The notes: generated from the letters alone by a model not told the origin. A stretch of DNA of 64,000 nucleotides from Collimonas sp. OK307 (GCF_900113705.1 NZ_FOQI01000008.1:1-64000); one strand, 5' to 3'; positions 26,504-36,470 are shown, counted from the stretch's first letter. A program made the numbers and translations.

Positions 26504-27133
26504 TTATTTGGGTTGATCAAGCAGACCTTGTTTGCGGATGAAAGCGATCACTTGCTCAACCCCGTCGCCGCTGCGCAGATTGGTGAAGATGAACGGTCGC
26601 TCGCCGCGCATTTTTTTTGCGTCATGCGCCATCACGTCGAGATTGGCGCCGACATAGGGCGCGAGATCCGTCTTGTTGATGATCAGCAGGTCGGAACGGG
26701 TGATGCCGGGGCCGCCCTTGCGCGGAATTTTTTCGCCGCCGGCAACGTCGATTACGTAAATGGTCAGGTCGGACAGTTCCGGGCTGAAAGTAGCCGCCAG
26801 GTTGTCGCCACCGGATTCCAGCAGGATCAGGTCGAGGTCGGGAAAATCGGCGCTCATGCGGGAAATCGCTTCCAGGTTGATCGATGCGTCTTCGCGTATC
26901 GCCGTATGCGGGCAACCGCCGGTTTCCACGCCCATCAGCCGTTCGGCCGGCAAGGCATCGGCGCGCAACAGGATCTCCATATCTTCTTTAGTGTAGATAT
27001 CGTTGGTGATGACTGCCATGTCGTAGTGGTCGCGCATGCCTTTGCACAGCATTTCGCACAAGGCGGTTTTGCCGGAACCGACCGGGCCGCCGATGCCGAC
27101 GCGGAGTGGATTGGAGGTTGAGGAAGTGCTCAT
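26504..27133 (-). CDS. ureG: Urease accessory GTPase UreG
   Basis: A 209-residue GTPase that drives nickel insertion into urease. The P-loop is [11 protein letters not shown] near residue 13, the metal site CPH follows TGGCPH near 70, and the guanine-specificity motif is NKTD near 150. Conserved DIYTKED and [17 protein letters not shown] segments are present. The length is normal. Confidence 0.97.
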   Translation of the reverse strand: MSTSSTSNPLRVGIGGPVGSGKTALCEMLCKGMRDHYDMAVITNDIYTKEDMEILLRADALPAERLMGVETGGCPHTAIREDASINLEAISRMSADFPDLDLILLESGGDNLAATFSPELSDLTIYVIDVAGGEKIPRKGGPGITRSDLLIINKTDLAPYVGANLDVMAHDAKKMRGERPFIFTNLRSGDGVEQVIAFIRKQGLLDQPK

Positions 27134-27173
27134 TTTTAGGTTCGCTTAAAAATATTGAATGTTTGGTTTGATT

Positions 27174-27866
27174 TCAGGAGCGATAGAGACGGCTGTACTG
27201 TTCTTCGTGCTGCATCGACAGCAGCGACAATCCTGGCGACCAGTTGCAGAGTTCATGATCGGCCAGGTGTTGTACGTTCTCGGCTGCCAGCCGCAACTCA
27301 GCTTGCAAGGACAGCAGTAAACGCTGGCCGGCAACCTGACCCAAGGGTATTGTTTTGACGCACACCAGCACCTGGTTTTCCGCCCAGGAAAACAGCATGC
27401 CGAGCAATGCTGCCTCGTGCGGTACTTGCAAGGCCACCGCGGCGTAGGCGTAAGCAGTTGGCAACGGCAGTTCCGGCTGGGCTTGCAAGATGGCTAGAAG
27501 TTCGGCGTCGCCTATCTGCAATTCGATCGCCAGCTTACCCAGGGAAAATCCCATCTGTATGGTTTCGGCGCGGAACTCGGCAGTGTCGCGGGCAGCGATG
27601 AAGCGTTCAGTCCAAAGTTCGACCGCAGCGCCGTCACGCCGCTCGAACGCTTGCAACAGACGCCACAAGATCGGCGCTTCAAACTGCGCGACAACTTGCT
27701 GTAAATTGTCGCAGATCCAGTTGCGTGCAGATTCCGGATCCTTGACCCAACCCTTGTCGATTGCCGTTTCCAGCCCTTGCGAATAGCTATAGGCACCGAT
27801 AGGCAGCGAAGGGCTGGCTAGTTGCAGTAAATGAAGCAGCGCTGTTGCATGCATGGTGTTTGCCAA
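27174..27866 (-). CDS. ureF: Urease accessory protein UreF
   Basis: A 230-residue helical protein that bridges UreD and UreG in the activation complex. It has the family start LLHLLQLASPSLPIGAYSYSQGLE and the C-terminal segment ending in EEQYSRLYRS. The ATG is 2 nt from the ureE stop; a second ATG four codons in is also possible. Confidence 0.96.
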   Translation of the reverse strand: MANTMHATALLHLLQLASPSLPIGAYSYSQGLETAIDKGWVKDPESARNWICDNLQQVVAQFEAPILWRLLQAFERRDGAAVELWTERFIAARDTAEFRAETIQMGFSLGKLAIELQIGDAELLAILQAQPELPLPTAYAYAAVALQVPHEAALLGMLFSWAENQVLVCVKTIPLGQVAGQRLLLSLQAELRLAAENVQHLADHELCNWSPGLSLLSMQHEEQYSRLYRS

Positions 27867-27868
27867 AG

Positions 27869-28387
27869 TCAGACCGCGGTTTCGTCACCGGGGCGATGGA
27901 TCTTTTGTCGCAACGGCACCGGCGCCAGCAAGCCGTCGTGATGATGGTGATGGCCGCCGCCGTAAGCACCGGATTCCGGCTCGAACGCGGCCAGCTCCTC
28001 GGTAACCGTGGCGTGCAACCCTTCCAGCATTTCCTTCAGCACCGGATCCTTGCGTATGCGCAGGAAGCCGTCGCCGACATGGGCTTGCGTGTGCCTGTTT
28101 CCAAGATGAAAAGCACAGCGCAACAGGGCGTGCGGACTGGTGCACTCGATTCGGTAAGTGGCTTCTGCGGCGGCCAGTATCCTGACCACGCGTTCCAGGC
28201 CTTCGTCATCGCTGCCCTTGATCAAATCGCCATGCCGCAGCACGGTGCCGCGTACGGTGAATACACCTACTTCCTCGCCTGTGGTCAGCGCCGCGCGCAA
28301 GCGGCTTTTTTCGCGTAGCTCATAGGGCAAGATCAGTTCGCCTTGTACCAATTCGGCATGTTCTACTTTTGTGTTGAGAATTAACAT
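27869..28387 (-). CDS. ureE: Urease metallochaperone UreE
   Basis: A 172-residue nickel chaperone. The N-terminal peptide-binding domain is followed by the metal-binding domain with the ligand His in GNRHTQAH near 97, and the tail carries a GGGHHHHHDG nickel-binding run near residue 148. The length is normal for His-tailed UreE. Confidence 0.96.
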   Translation of the reverse strand: MLILNTKVEHAELVQGELILPYELREKSRLRAALTTGEEVGVFTVRGTVLRHGDLIKGSDDEGLERVVRILAAAEATYRIECTSPHALLRCAFHLGNRHTQAHVGDGFLRIRKDPVLKEMLEGLHATVTEELAAFEPESGAYGGGHHHHHDGLLAPVPLRQKIHRPGDETAV

Positions 28388-28408
28388 CTTGCTCTCGTTA
28401 ATATAAAA

Positions 28409-30109
28409 TCAAAATAGAAAATAACGCTGCGCCATCGGCAATATGCTGGCCGGCTCGCATATCAGCAGTTCGCCATCGGCGCGTACTTCATAGGTTTCCG
28501 GATTGACTTCCATGTGCGGCGTGGCGCCGTTGTGGATCATGTGGTGCTTGCGCAGATGGCGTACATCCTTGACCGGCACTACCGGCTTGTTCAGTTTCAA
28601 GCGTTCGCCGATACCGTCGTCGTACGCAGCTTGCGAAACGAAGGTCAGCGAAGTCTTGAGGCCACCGCCGTAGGCTCCGAACATCATGCGGTAATGTACC
28701 GGTTGCGGTGTCGGAATGGACGCATTCGGGTCACCCATCTGTGCCGCTGCAATCATGCCGCTCTTCAGAATGGTGGATGGCTTGACGCCGAAGAAAGCCG
28801 GTTTCCACAAGACCAGGTCGGCAATTTTTCCGACTTCGACGGAACCAACCACATGCGCGATGCCATGCGTGATCGCAGGGTTGATCGTGTATTTTGCAAT
28901 GTAACGTTTGACTCGGAAATTATCCGATTTACTGCTGTCCTCAGACAGCGAGCCGCGCTGGACTTTCATCTTGTGCGCGGTTTGCCAGGTACGCATGATG
29001 ACTTCGCCGACCCGGCCCATGGCCTGTGAATCGGAAGACATCATGCTGATGGCGCCGATGTCATGCAAGATATCTTCAGCGGCGATCGTCTCGCGCCGTA
29101 TGCGCGATTCGGCGAACGCTACATCTTCCGCAATCGCTGAATCGAGGTGATGGCAGACCATCAGCATGTCGAGATGTTCATCCAGCGTGTTGACGGTAAA
29201 CGGCCGGGTCGGATTGGTCGAGGAGGGTAGTACGTTACTGTTGCCGACTGCGGCGATGATGTCCGGTGCATGGCCGCCGCCCGCGCCTTCGGTATGGAAC
29301 GTATGGATGGTGCGATCCTTGAACGCGGCCAGCGTGTGCTCCAGGAAGCCGCCTTCATTCAGGGTGTCGCTATGGATCGCGACCTGCACATCCATGCGGT
29401 CGGCGACGCTCAGGCAATTGTCGATGGCGGCCGGAGTCGACCCCCAGTCCTCATGCAGCTTGAGGCCGATGGCGCCGGCGCGTACCTGTTCTTCCAGCGG
29501 GCCCGGCAAGCTGATATTGCCCTTGCCAAGGAAACCCAGGTTCATCGGGAAAGCATCGGCTGCAGACAGCATCGCATGCAGATGCCAGGGGCCGGGCGTG
29601 CAAGTGGTGGCCGCGGTGCCTGCAGCCGGGCCGGTGCCGCCGCCCAGCATCGTGGTGACGCCGCTCATCAAGGCTTCTTCGATTTGCTGCGGGCAGATAA
29701 AATGGATATGTGAATCGATGCCGCCGGCAGTCACGATCTTGCCTTCGCCGGCGATAATTTCGGTGGCGCCGCCGATCACCATGGTGACATCCGGCTGGAT
29801 ATCCGGATTGCCGGCCTTGCCGATGGCCGCGATCTTGCCGCCCTTGATGCCGATGTCAGCCTTGACGATGCCCCAGTGGTCGATGATCACGGCATTGGTG
29901 ATCACGGTATCCATCACCTCCTTGTGCATGCGCTGCGACTGGCCCATGCCGTCACGGATCACCTTGCCGCCGCCAAATTTCACTTCTTCACCGTAGGTGG
30001 CGTAGTCTTTTTCGATTTCGATGAAGAGCTCGGTGTCTGCCAGGCGAATCCGGTCGCCGGTGGTCGGGCCGTACATTTCGGCGTAGGCGTGGCGTGCGAT
30101 TTTACTCAT
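28409..30109 (-). CDS. ureC: Urease alpha subunit UreC
   Basis: A 566-residue catalytic subunit that hydrolyses urea to ammonia and carbamate at a di-nickel centre. Seen residues: the nickel-ligand His pair in [10 protein letters not shown] near 135, the Lys to be carbamylated in GLKLHEDWG near 218, and the flap MVCHHLD near 320 with the catalytic His. No key residue is missing. The ATG overlaps the ureB stop by 4 nt. Confidence 0.98.
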   Translation of the reverse strand: MSKIARHAYAEMYGPTTGDRIRLADTELFIEIEKDYATYGEEVKFGGGKVIRDGMGQSQRMHKEVMDTVITNAVIIDHWGIVKADIGIKGGKIAAIGKAGNPDIQPDVTMVIGGATEIIAGEGKIVTAGGIDSHIHFICPQQIEEALMSGVTTMLGGGTGPAAGTAATTCTPGPWHLHAMLSAADAFPMNLGFLGKGNISLPGPLEEQVRAGAIGLKLHEDWGSTPAAIDNCLSVADRMDVQVAIHSDTLNEGGFLEHTLAAFKDRTIHTFHTEGAGGGHAPDIIAAVGNSNVLPSSTNPTRPFTVNTLDEHLDMLMVCHHLDSAIAEDVAFAESRIRRETIAAEDILHDIGAISMMSSDSQAMGRVGEVIMRTWQTAHKMKVQRGSLSEDSSKSDNFRVKRYIAKYTINPAITHGIAHVVGSVEVGKIADLVLWKPAFFGVKPSTILKSGMIAAAQMGDPNASIPTPQPVHYRMMFGAYGGGLKTSLTFVSQAAYDDGIGERLKLNKPVVPVKDVRHLRKHHMIHNGATPHMEVNPETYEVRADGELLICEPASILPMAQRYFLF

Positions 30110-30417
30110 TTCTGTAATGCTCCCATGACCTTGCCATTAAATCCGTAGACAATGCGGTCGCCCGCCAGTTCGACCAGTTCCACTGTGCGCTTCTGGCCCG
30201 GCTCGAAGCGGACCGCGGTGCCGGCCGCTATGTTGAGCCGCATGCCATAAGCATCCTCGCGTTCGAACAGCAGGGCCGGGTTGACTTCGTAAAAATGAAA
30301 ATGCGAACCGATCTGGATCGGCCGGTCGCCGCTGTTGGCGACGCTGACAATAGTGCACCTGCGGCCGACATTGAGTTCGATGTCGCCTGGCTGGATGAAC
30401 ATTTCTCCTGGGATCAT
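30106..30417 (-). CDS. ureB: Urease beta subunit UreB
   Basis: A 103-residue structural subunit of urease, recognisable by [16 protein letters not shown] and [16 protein letters not shown]. It is separate from ureA, as usual in proteobacteria. It lies 12 nt after ureA and overlaps ureC. Confidence 0.97.
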   Translation of the reverse strand: MIPGEMFIQPGDIELNVGRRCTIVSVANSGDRPIQIGSHFHFYEVNPALLFEREDAYGMRLNIAAGTAVRFEPGQKRTVELVELAGDRIVYGFNGKVMGALQK

Positions 30418-30429
30418 GATTGCTCCAGT

Positions 30430-30732
30430 CTAGGGAATGGGGTGATGTACGGTGACCAGCTTGCTGCCATCGGGGAAGGTGGCTTCAACCTGGATATCGG
30501 GAATCATTTCGGCGATGCCGTCCATGACATCGGCCCGTGTCAAGATCTTGCTGCCGTAGGACATCAGCTCGGCGACGCTCTTGCCATCGCGAGCACCTTC
30601 CATGATGGCGGCGCTGATCAAGGCGACAGCTTCCGGATAATTCAACTTCAAGCCGCGCGCCAGGCGGCGCTCCGCCAGCAATGCGGCGGTGAAAATCAGT
30701 AGCTTGTCTTTCTCTCTTGGCGTCAGGTCCAT
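30430..30732 (-). CDS. ureA: Urease gamma subunit UreA
   Basis: A 100-residue subunit with the family start [27 protein letters not shown] and the conserved [20 protein letters not shown]. The length is exactly typical. It follows ureD after a 52-nt spacer containing three 12-bp tandem repeats. Confidence 0.97.
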   Translation of the reverse strand: MDLTPREKDKLLIFTAALLAERRLARGLKLNYPEAVALISAAIMEGARDGKSVAELMSYGSKILTRADVMDGIAEMIPDIQVEATFPDGSKLVTVHHPIP

Positions 30733-30747
30733 GGTTCTATTCTTTCT

Positions 30748-30783
30748 TTCAGATCGATTTTCAGATCGGTGTTCAGATCAACT
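30748..30783. repeat. Three 12-bp tandem repeats in the ureD-ureA spacer
   Basis: Three units TTCAGATCGATT, TTCAGATCGGTG and TTCAGATCAACT lie head to tail between the ureD stop and the ureA start. The repeat fills most of the spacer and stops shortly before the ureA ribosome site. Confidence 0.8.
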
Positions 30784-30784
30784 A

Positions 30785-31702
30785 TCAGGTATTCCAGATC
30801 CGTGGCACCAGTGCTTCGTGCCCCAGCAATTGCGGACGGATCAGTTGCCACGTCTGCATCATCCAGCGCCGCGCAAGTTCGCTGGAGTGCCCCAGGTGGC
30901 GCAGCACCAGCACCGACTTCATCTGGGTTGCGCCGACGCTGGCCTGGTCTCCTGCCAGTTGGTTGGCTAGCTCGCGCAACTGCTGCAGGAAGCTGGCGGA
31001 GAATGACTTGCCGGCTACCAGCAAGGTGGCGCAGACGGTGCAATCCGCCAATCCCAGGCGGCTGCGCATGGCGTCGCTGCCGCCGTTCAGCATGCCTTGT
31101 TCAAAATATAATAATTTACCATCGCGACGGATGCTGGTGAGCTGAGAAATGCGGCCGCTGTTGAATGTTTCGCCCGACGCTGTGCGGCCGAAGCAAAGGA
31201 TTTCGCCGCCGATATAGCGGGCGTCGCCTTGCAGCTCGACCTGGTGTTCCAGGGCTACGCAGGCCTGATCGAAAAAAATGGTTTCTTGCGGCAGCCATTC
31301 CAGCGCAGCGCCATCGGCAACCTGTAACGTTACCTGCTGTCGCGAACTCTTGCCGTTGGCCTGGTACCACTTGGCTGCGCCGGGTGTGGTGAGGAAGGCA
31401 TGCGCGCGTGCACCGACACTGGCCTTGATGCTCAGCTGATCGCCGCCAACCACGCCACCAGGCGGATGAACGATGATGGCGTGGCAGATCGACGAGTGTT
31501 CCGGATAGAGCGCCTTTTGCACGCGCAAGGGACCGTAGTGGGCGCGATCCAGCAAGCGCGTGGTGCCGCGGTCGTCGGCAAACGCCAAAGACAGCCAGGC
31601 CTGGTCGCCGCTGCGCCGGGTTGATTGGGCGACAGGCATAACCGGCACAGGCGGAGCAAGTCCGGCTGCCGGCAAAGGTAGCAGGGTAATCAGATTGTCC
31701 AT
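30785..31702 (-). CDS. ureD: Urease accessory protein UreD
   Basis: A 305-residue scaffold protein that binds apo-urease and helps deliver nickel. It has the family segments HPPGGVVGGDQL near 90, TTPGAAKWY near 112 and the LADCTVCATLL stretch near 222. It begins 6 nt after the urtE stop, so the urea transporter and urease are joined in a single operon. Confidence 0.95.
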   Translation of the reverse strand: MDNLITLLPLPAAGLAPPVPVMPVAQSTRRSGDQAWLSLAFADDRGTTRLLDRAHYGPLRVQKALYPEHSSICHAIIVHPPGGVVGGDQLSIKASVGARAHAFLTTPGAAKWYQANGKSSRQQVTLQVADGAALEWLPQETIFFDQACVALEHQVELQGDARYIGGEILCFGRTASGETFNSGRISQLTSIRRDGKLLYFEQGMLNGGSDAMRSRLGLADCTVCATLLVAGKSFSASFLQQLRELANQLAGDQASVGATQMKSVLVLRHLGHSSELARRWMMQTWQLIRPQLLGHEALVPRIWNT

Positions 31703-31708
31703 GCGGCA

Positions 31709-32407
31709 CTATACCGCCAAGTGTCGTTTTACGCTGTCATCATCCATGTTCTCCTGGCCGCCGGCAGCGACCACTTCACCGCGCGAAAGCACCACAAAAC
31801 TATCTGCCAGGTCACGCGCAAAATCGAAGTACTGTTCGCACAGCAGGATGCCGATGTCACCGCGCTCGCGCAGCAAGCGGATCACGCGGCCGATATCCTT
31901 GATGATCGATGGCTGGATACCCTCGGTCGGCTCATCCAGGATGATCAGCTTGGGTTCCGCGAGCAAGGCGCGTGCTATCGCCAATTGCTGTTGCTGGCCG
32001 CCGGACAGGTCGCCGCCGCGCCGTTGCAGCATTTCCTTCAGCACCGGGAACAATTCGTAGACTTCATCTTTGATCAGCAAAGCCTTTTTCCCCGACTTGG
32101 TGGCCATGCCCATCAACAGGTTTTCTTCCACCGACAGGCGGGCGAAGATTTCGCGTCCCTGCGGTACATAGGCAATCCCCAGCGCGGCACGCTGGTGCGG
32201 CTTCAGGCCGGTGATATCGCGGCCTTCCAGCATGACCTTGCCGCTGGCGCTGGGCAGCACGCCCATCAGGCATTTCAGCAAGGTGGTTTTGCCGACGCCG
32301 TTGCGACCCAGCAGAGCCAGGCATTTTCCTTTTTCCAGGGACAGCGAAATCCCGCGCAAGGTGTGCGAAGAGCCGTAATACTGATTCAATTGTTCAACGT
32401 TTAACAT
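31709..32407 (-). CDS. urtE: Urea ABC transporter ATPase UrtE
   Basis: A 232-residue LivF-like ATPase. Walker A GRNGVGKTTLL is near residue 34, the signature LSGGQQQQLAIARAL near 137 and Walker B LIILDEPTEGIQPS near 160. As the last urt gene it lies 6 nt from urtD on one side and ureD on the other. The ILLCEQYFDFARDLAD stretch is characteristic of UrtE. Confidence 0.95.
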   Translation of the reverse strand: MLNVEQLNQYYGSSHTLRGISLSLEKGKCLALLGRNGVGKTTLLKCLMGVLPSASGKVMLEGRDITGLKPHQRAALGIAYVPQGREIFARLSVEENLLMGMATKSGKKALLIKDEVYELFPVLKEMLQRRGGDLSGGQQQQLAIARALLAEPKLIILDEPTEGIQPSIIKDIGRVIRLLRERGDIGILLCEQYFDFARDLADSFVVLSRGEVVAAGGQENMDDDSVKRHLAV

Positions 32408-32413
32408 ATTCTT

Positions 32414-33280
32414 CTAGCGCCCGAGATAGACTTCAATCACACGCTCGTCGGCCTGCACTTCGGACATCTTGCCGGCCGCCAGCACCGAACCTTCGTGCAA
32501 GACCGTGACCTTGCCTTGTTGGGCGATTTCAGCGACAAAACCCATGTCATGCTCGACCACCATGATCGAGTGTTTACCGCGCAGTTCGTTGAGCAGCTCG
32601 GCAGTGCGCGCGGTTTCCGCATCTGACATGCCTGCTACGGGTTCATCCAGCAGCAGCAGCTGTGGTTCCTGCATCAGCAGCATGCCGATCTCCAGCCATT
32701 GCTTCTGACCATGCGAGAGCAGGCCGGCCAACCGTCGCTCGTTACCGTTGAGGCGGATCAGCTTGAGACAGGCATCGATCTTGTCGATCTGCTCCGAGCT
32801 GAGCCTGGAAAACAAGGTGGTCTTGACGCGCTTGTCCATCTTCATGGCCAGCTCGAGATTCTCGAACACCGTGTGCTGTTCGAATACCGTCGGCCGCTGG
32901 AATTTGCGGCCGATGCCGGCGTGGGCGATGTCGTATTCGGTGAGTTTGGTCAGGTCGATGCTTTGACCGAAAAAGGCGGTACCGGCGCTGGGACGGGTCT
33001 TGCCTGTGATGACATCCATCATGGTGGTTTTGCCGGCGCCGTTGGGGCCGATGATGCAACGCAGTTCGCCCACCGAAATATCGAGGTTCAGATTATTCAG
33101 CGCCTTGAAACCATCGAACGAGACCGTGATGTTTTCCAGGTATAGGATAGCGCCGTGGGTGGTGTCAACGCCTTCCGGCTTGATCCGCGCATACGAGGTG
33201 CCGTAGTCGGCATGCAGGGCGTTATCGACTTTATCGGATGGCTGCGCCGGATTATAGATCGGGCTGATGGGCTGGTTCAT
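32414..33280 (-). CDS. urtD: Urea ABC transporter ATPase UrtD
   Basis: A 288-residue LivG-like ATPase with Walker A GPNGAGKTTMMDVITG near 80, signature LSHGQKQWLEIGMLL (SHGQ rather than SGGQ, normal for UrtD) and Walker B LLLLDEPVAGM. An extra N-terminal tail of about 40 residues precedes the domain. It overlaps urtC by 4 nt. Confidence 0.95.
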   Translation of the reverse strand: MNQPISPIYNPAQPSDKVDNALHADYGTSYARIKPEGVDTTHGAILYLENITVSFDGFKALNNLNLDISVGELRCIIGPNGAGKTTMMDVITGKTRPSAGTAFFGQSIDLTKLTEYDIAHAGIGRKFQRPTVFEQHTVFENLELAMKMDKRVKTTLFSRLSSEQIDKIDACLKLIRLNGNERRLAGLLSHGQKQWLEIGMLLMQEPQLLLLDEPVAGMSDAETARTAELLNELRGKHSIMVVEHDMGFVAEIAQQGKVTVLHEGSVLAAGKMSEVQADERVIEVYLGR

Positions 33281-34416
33281 GCGGCCTCCTTGTTATTCTT
33301 GGATTTGCTTTTCAACTTTGCCGCCAGGCCCAGGATCCCTTGCGGCATGAATAGCGTGACCAGGATGAAAATCAAGCCCAGCGCATACAGCCACAAATCG
33401 GGGAAAGCGCCGGTGAACCAGCTTTTCAGACCGTTGACAGAGAAGGCGCCGATGATCGGCCCCAGCAGCGAGCCGCGGCCGCCGACGGCTGCCCAGATCA
33501 CCATTTCAATCGAATTGGCCGGAGACATCTCGGACGGATTGATTATGCCGACCTGCGGCACATACAAGGCGCCGGCAATGCCGCACAACACCGCCGACAA
33601 GGTCCACACAAACAGCTTGAACCAGAGCGGGTTATAGCCGATGAACATCAGGCGTGATTCGGAATCGCGTACTGCCTGCAACACCCGGCCCAGCTTGGAA
33701 GTGACGATCCAGCGGCAGAGCAGCAGGGCGCCCAGCAGGAAGGCTAGCGTGATCAGGTACAGCACCGCCTTGGTCGACGGCGCCGTGATCGAGTAACCCA
33801 GGATGCGCTTGAAGTCAGTGAAGCCGTTGTTGCCGCCAAAGCCAGTGTTGTTGCGGAAGAACAGTAGCATGAAGGCGAAGGTCATGGCTTGCGTGATGAT
33901 CGAGAAATACACGCCTTTGATGCGCGAGCGGAAGGCAAAGTAGCCGAACACAAAAGCCAGCACGCCCGGCACCAGTACCACCAGCGCCATGCAGTACCAG
34001 AAGTTGTCGGTCAGGGACCAGAACCAGGGATAGGTTTTCCAGTCGAGGAACACCATGAAATCGGGCAGGTTGCTTTGATAGACGCCATCGCGGCCGATCG
34101 CCCGCATCAGGTACATGCCGTGGGCATAGCCGCCCAGCGCAAAGAAGACGCCGTGGCCGAGCGAGAGGATGCCGGTGTAACCCCACACCAGGTCCAGCGC
34201 CAGCGCTGCCATGGCATAGCACATGAACTTGCCGACTAGCGCCACTGTATAGCTGGAAATGTGCAGCACGTGGCCGGCAGGGAATGCCAGGTTGAGTATC
34301 GGCAGCAGCGCCAGGATCACGCTGCAGAAGATGATTCCGCTCCATGCAGGGCGTGAGAACAGCGGTGTCTTGGCCGCTGCAATGTGCTGAGATATGCTTT
34401 GAGATGCGGCTTTCAT
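33277..34416 (-). CDS. urtC: Urea ABC transporter permease UrtC
   Basis: A 379-residue LivM-like permease with 9-10 hydrophobic segments. WGYTGILSLGHGVFFALGGYA and GNNGFTDFKRILG are typical of UrtC. It overlaps urtB and urtD by 4 nt each, so expression is coupled. Confidence 0.95.
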   Translation of the reverse strand: MKAASQSISQHIAAAKTPLFSRPAWSGIIFCSVILALLPILNLAFPAGHVLHISSYTVALVGKFMCYAMAALALDLVWGYTGILSLGHGVFFALGGYAHGMYLMRAIGRDGVYQSNLPDFMVFLDWKTYPWFWSLTDNFWYCMALVVLVPGVLAFVFGYFAFRSRIKGVYFSIITQAMTFAFMLLFFRNNTGFGGNNGFTDFKRILGYSITAPSTKAVLYLITLAFLLGALLLCRWIVTSKLGRVLQAVRDSESRLMFIGYNPLWFKLFVWTLSAVLCGIAGALYVPQVGIINPSEMSPANSIEMVIWAAVGGRGSLLGPIIGAFSVNGLKSWFTGAFPDLWLYALGLIFILVTLFMPQGILGLAAKLKSKSKNNKEAA

Positions 34417-36017
34417 TCGACGCTCCTGCCTTTCAGTGCAAACAGGCCTTGCGGACGTTTTTGAATGAAGACGATGATGAATACCAGGATCGCGATTTTG
34501 GCCAGAACCGCGCCTGCCATCGGTTCCAGGAATTTATTGACTTCGCCCAGGCCGAAGGCGGCGATGACGGTACCCGCCAGTTGGCCGACGCCGCCCAGCA
34601 CCACCACCATGAAGGAGTCGACGATATAGCCCTGGCCGAGATCCGGTCCGACATTGCCCAGTTGCGATAGCGCCACGCCGCCCAGCCCGGCGATGCCGCA
34701 GCCGAGGCCGAAGGTCATCATGTCGATCTTGCCGGTCGAGACGCCGACGCAAGACGCCATGCGGCGGTTTTGCATGACGGCCCGTACGAACAGGCCAAGC
34801 CGGGTCTTGTTCAGGATCAGCCAGACTGCCAGCACCACGAACAGAGCGAAGAAAATGATCACGATGCGGTTATATGAAAGCACCAGCGAGCCAAGCACGG
34901 TGACGCCGCCCGACATCCAGCTGGGATTGGCGACTTCGACGTTTTGCGCACCGAAAATCGAGCGCACCAGTTGCATCAATATCAGGCTGATACCCCAGGT
35001 GCAGAGCAGGGTTTCCAGTGGTCGGCCATATAGCCAGCGCAGCACCAGCCGCTCCAGCACGATGCCGACGGCGGCGGTGACGATGAAAGCAGCCGGCAGT
35101 GCTACCAGCAGATAGCCGTCTAGCGCTGCGGGGAAGTATTGGCGGAACAGCAGCTGGCAGACATAGGTGGTGTAGGCGCCGATCATCAGCAGCTCGCCAT
35201 GCGCCATGTTGATGATGCCCATCAGGCCGAAGGTAATCGCCAGTCCGAGTGCGGCCAGCAGCAGGACGCTGCCGAGGGATATGCCGTAGAACACTTTGCC
35301 GATGAAATCGACGGTTGCCAGGTGGCGGTCTAGTACACCGAGGGTACGCACTGCTTCGATGCGGACTGCTTCGTCGGTTTCGATGTAGCTGCCGTCGGGA
35401 TTTTTGTTAAGCAGGTTTTGCAGGGCGGGGCGTAGATTGGCGTTGGTGCTGGCGGCCAGGGTTTGCACTGCGGCTTTGCGGGTGGCGGCGTCGGGGGAGT
35501 GCAGGTTGGCGGTGGCGATCACTTGTTGCAGGGTGGCCTGGATTTCGGGGTCGGTTTCTTTGTGGAGTGCTTTGCTGATCAGCGGGATTTGGGCTGGTTC
35601 GGCGGTTTTCATCAGGTCGGTGGCGGCGGCCATGCGCAGTTTGCGGTTGGATGAGAATAGCTTCAGGCCGGAGAGGGCGCCTTCTACCGTGCCGCGCAGG
35701 CGGTTGTTGACGCTGATTCCTTCTGCGTCGTCGGGGGTGGGTAGGGTCTGATCGGTGGCTGGGTTGAATGCCTGGGTGTCGTCGACGATCAGTACCGTGC
35801 CGTCTGGTTGGGCATATAGCGCATCGGTGTTCAATGCATTAAGAATTTTCAATGCGTCGTCATTGGCCAGTGCGGCGATCTGGTTGACCGCGACAATACG
35901 CGCGTCAGGGTCGTCGCCGGCCAGAGGTTTGAGCAATGCAGGATCAATTTTGGCGTGTGCCAGCGTGATGTGCAAACACAAACCAGCAATGAGAAGGATT
36001 TTTCGTGAGATTTTCAT
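34413..36017 (-). CDS. urtB: Urea ABC transporter permease UrtB
   Basis: A 534-residue protein: signal peptide (cut near residue 22, AHA), a periplasmic HEAT-like helical region to about 230, then a LivH-like permease with GLAITFGLMGIINMAHGELLMIGAY near 260-285. The long N-terminal part is normal for UrtB. It lies 453 nt after urtA, a large gap filled with palindromes and the 185-bp repeat. Confidence 0.95.
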   Translation of the reverse strand: MKISRKILLIAGLCLHITLAHAKIDPALLKPLAGDDPDARIVAVNQIAALANDDALKILNALNTDALYAQPDGTVLIVDDTQAFNPATDQTLPTPDDAEGISVNNRLRGTVEGALSGLKLFSSNRKLRMAAATDLMKTAEPAQIPLISKALHKETDPEIQATLQQVIATANLHSPDAATRKAAVQTLAASTNANLRPALQNLLNKNPDGSYIETDEAVRIEAVRTLGVLDRHLATVDFIGKVFYGISLGSVLLLAALGLAITFGLMGIINMAHGELLMIGAYTTYVCQLLFRQYFPAALDGYLLVALPAAFIVTAAVGIVLERLVLRWLYGRPLETLLCTWGISLILMQLVRSIFGAQNVEVANPSWMSGGVTVLGSLVLSYNRIVIIFFALFVVLAVWLILNKTRLGLFVRAVMQNRRMASCVGVSTGKIDMMTFGLGCGIAGLGGVALSQLGNVGPDLGQGYIVDSFMVVVLGGVGQLAGTVIAAFGLGEVNKFLEPMAGAVLAKIAILVFIIVFIQKRPQGLFALKGRSVE

Positions 36018-36068
36018 CAGTAAGTTTTCATGCCGGTTTTTCCTACCATGGCGTTACACGAAAGCAGT

Positions 36069-36126
36069 TAAATGGGGTCAGAGTTTTTTTTCGCGCCCTT
36101 CGCGAAAATTACTCTGACCCCTTTTA
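36069..36126. repeat. GGGGTCAGAGT-type compound hairpin
   Basis: Outer arms GGGGTCAGAGT (36074-36084) and ACTCTGACCCC (36111-36121) enclose a second perfect stem TTTTCGCG-CCCTT-CGCGAAAA. The shape resembles REP-type elements. It sits in the urtA-urtB gap. Confidence 0.8.
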
Positions 36127-36131
36127 ACGGG

Positions 36132-36197
36132 CCACGGAGTAAGTGCTGCTGCATGCGACGAGGTTCATAGTTACTTAAAACGGTAACTACTCCGTGG
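36132..36197. repeat. Nested inverted repeat in the urtA-urtB gap
   Basis: CCACGGAGTA (36132-36141) pairs with TACTCCGTGG (36188-36197), and inside it AGTTAC pairs with GTAACT (36168-36187). It lies between the compound hairpin and the 185-bp repeat. Confidence 0.65.
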
Positions 36198-36230
36198 ATA
36201 CATGCCGGGGGTAGCCCGGCGGCTACTCAC

Positions 36231-36415
36231 TTTCTTTGCTTCGCCAAAGAAAGTAAGCAAAGAAAGGCGACCGCAAAGCCACTGCCTTCCCTTTGGTCAG
36301 GTCCCCAAATGCATCACGCATCAGTCGGGTGGAAAGACCAACTCGCTGCGCTCAAACATGTCTTCCCACAATTCCCGACTGACACGCGCCACATTTGACA
36401 GCGTCCCCATGCGGA
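36231..36415. repeat. 185-bp dispersed palindromic repeat, copy 2
   Basis: Same length and orientation as the copy at 88-272, with most differences clustered in a block of about 20 bp near 36311-36330. This copy separates urtA from urtB. It is followed by an AAC-rich short-repeat tract that runs to the urtA stop region. Confidence 0.85.
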
Positions 36416-36470
36416 CTTCAACTTCAAAAACAACATCAACGTCAAAGACAACAGCCTTGATTTGCTGGCG

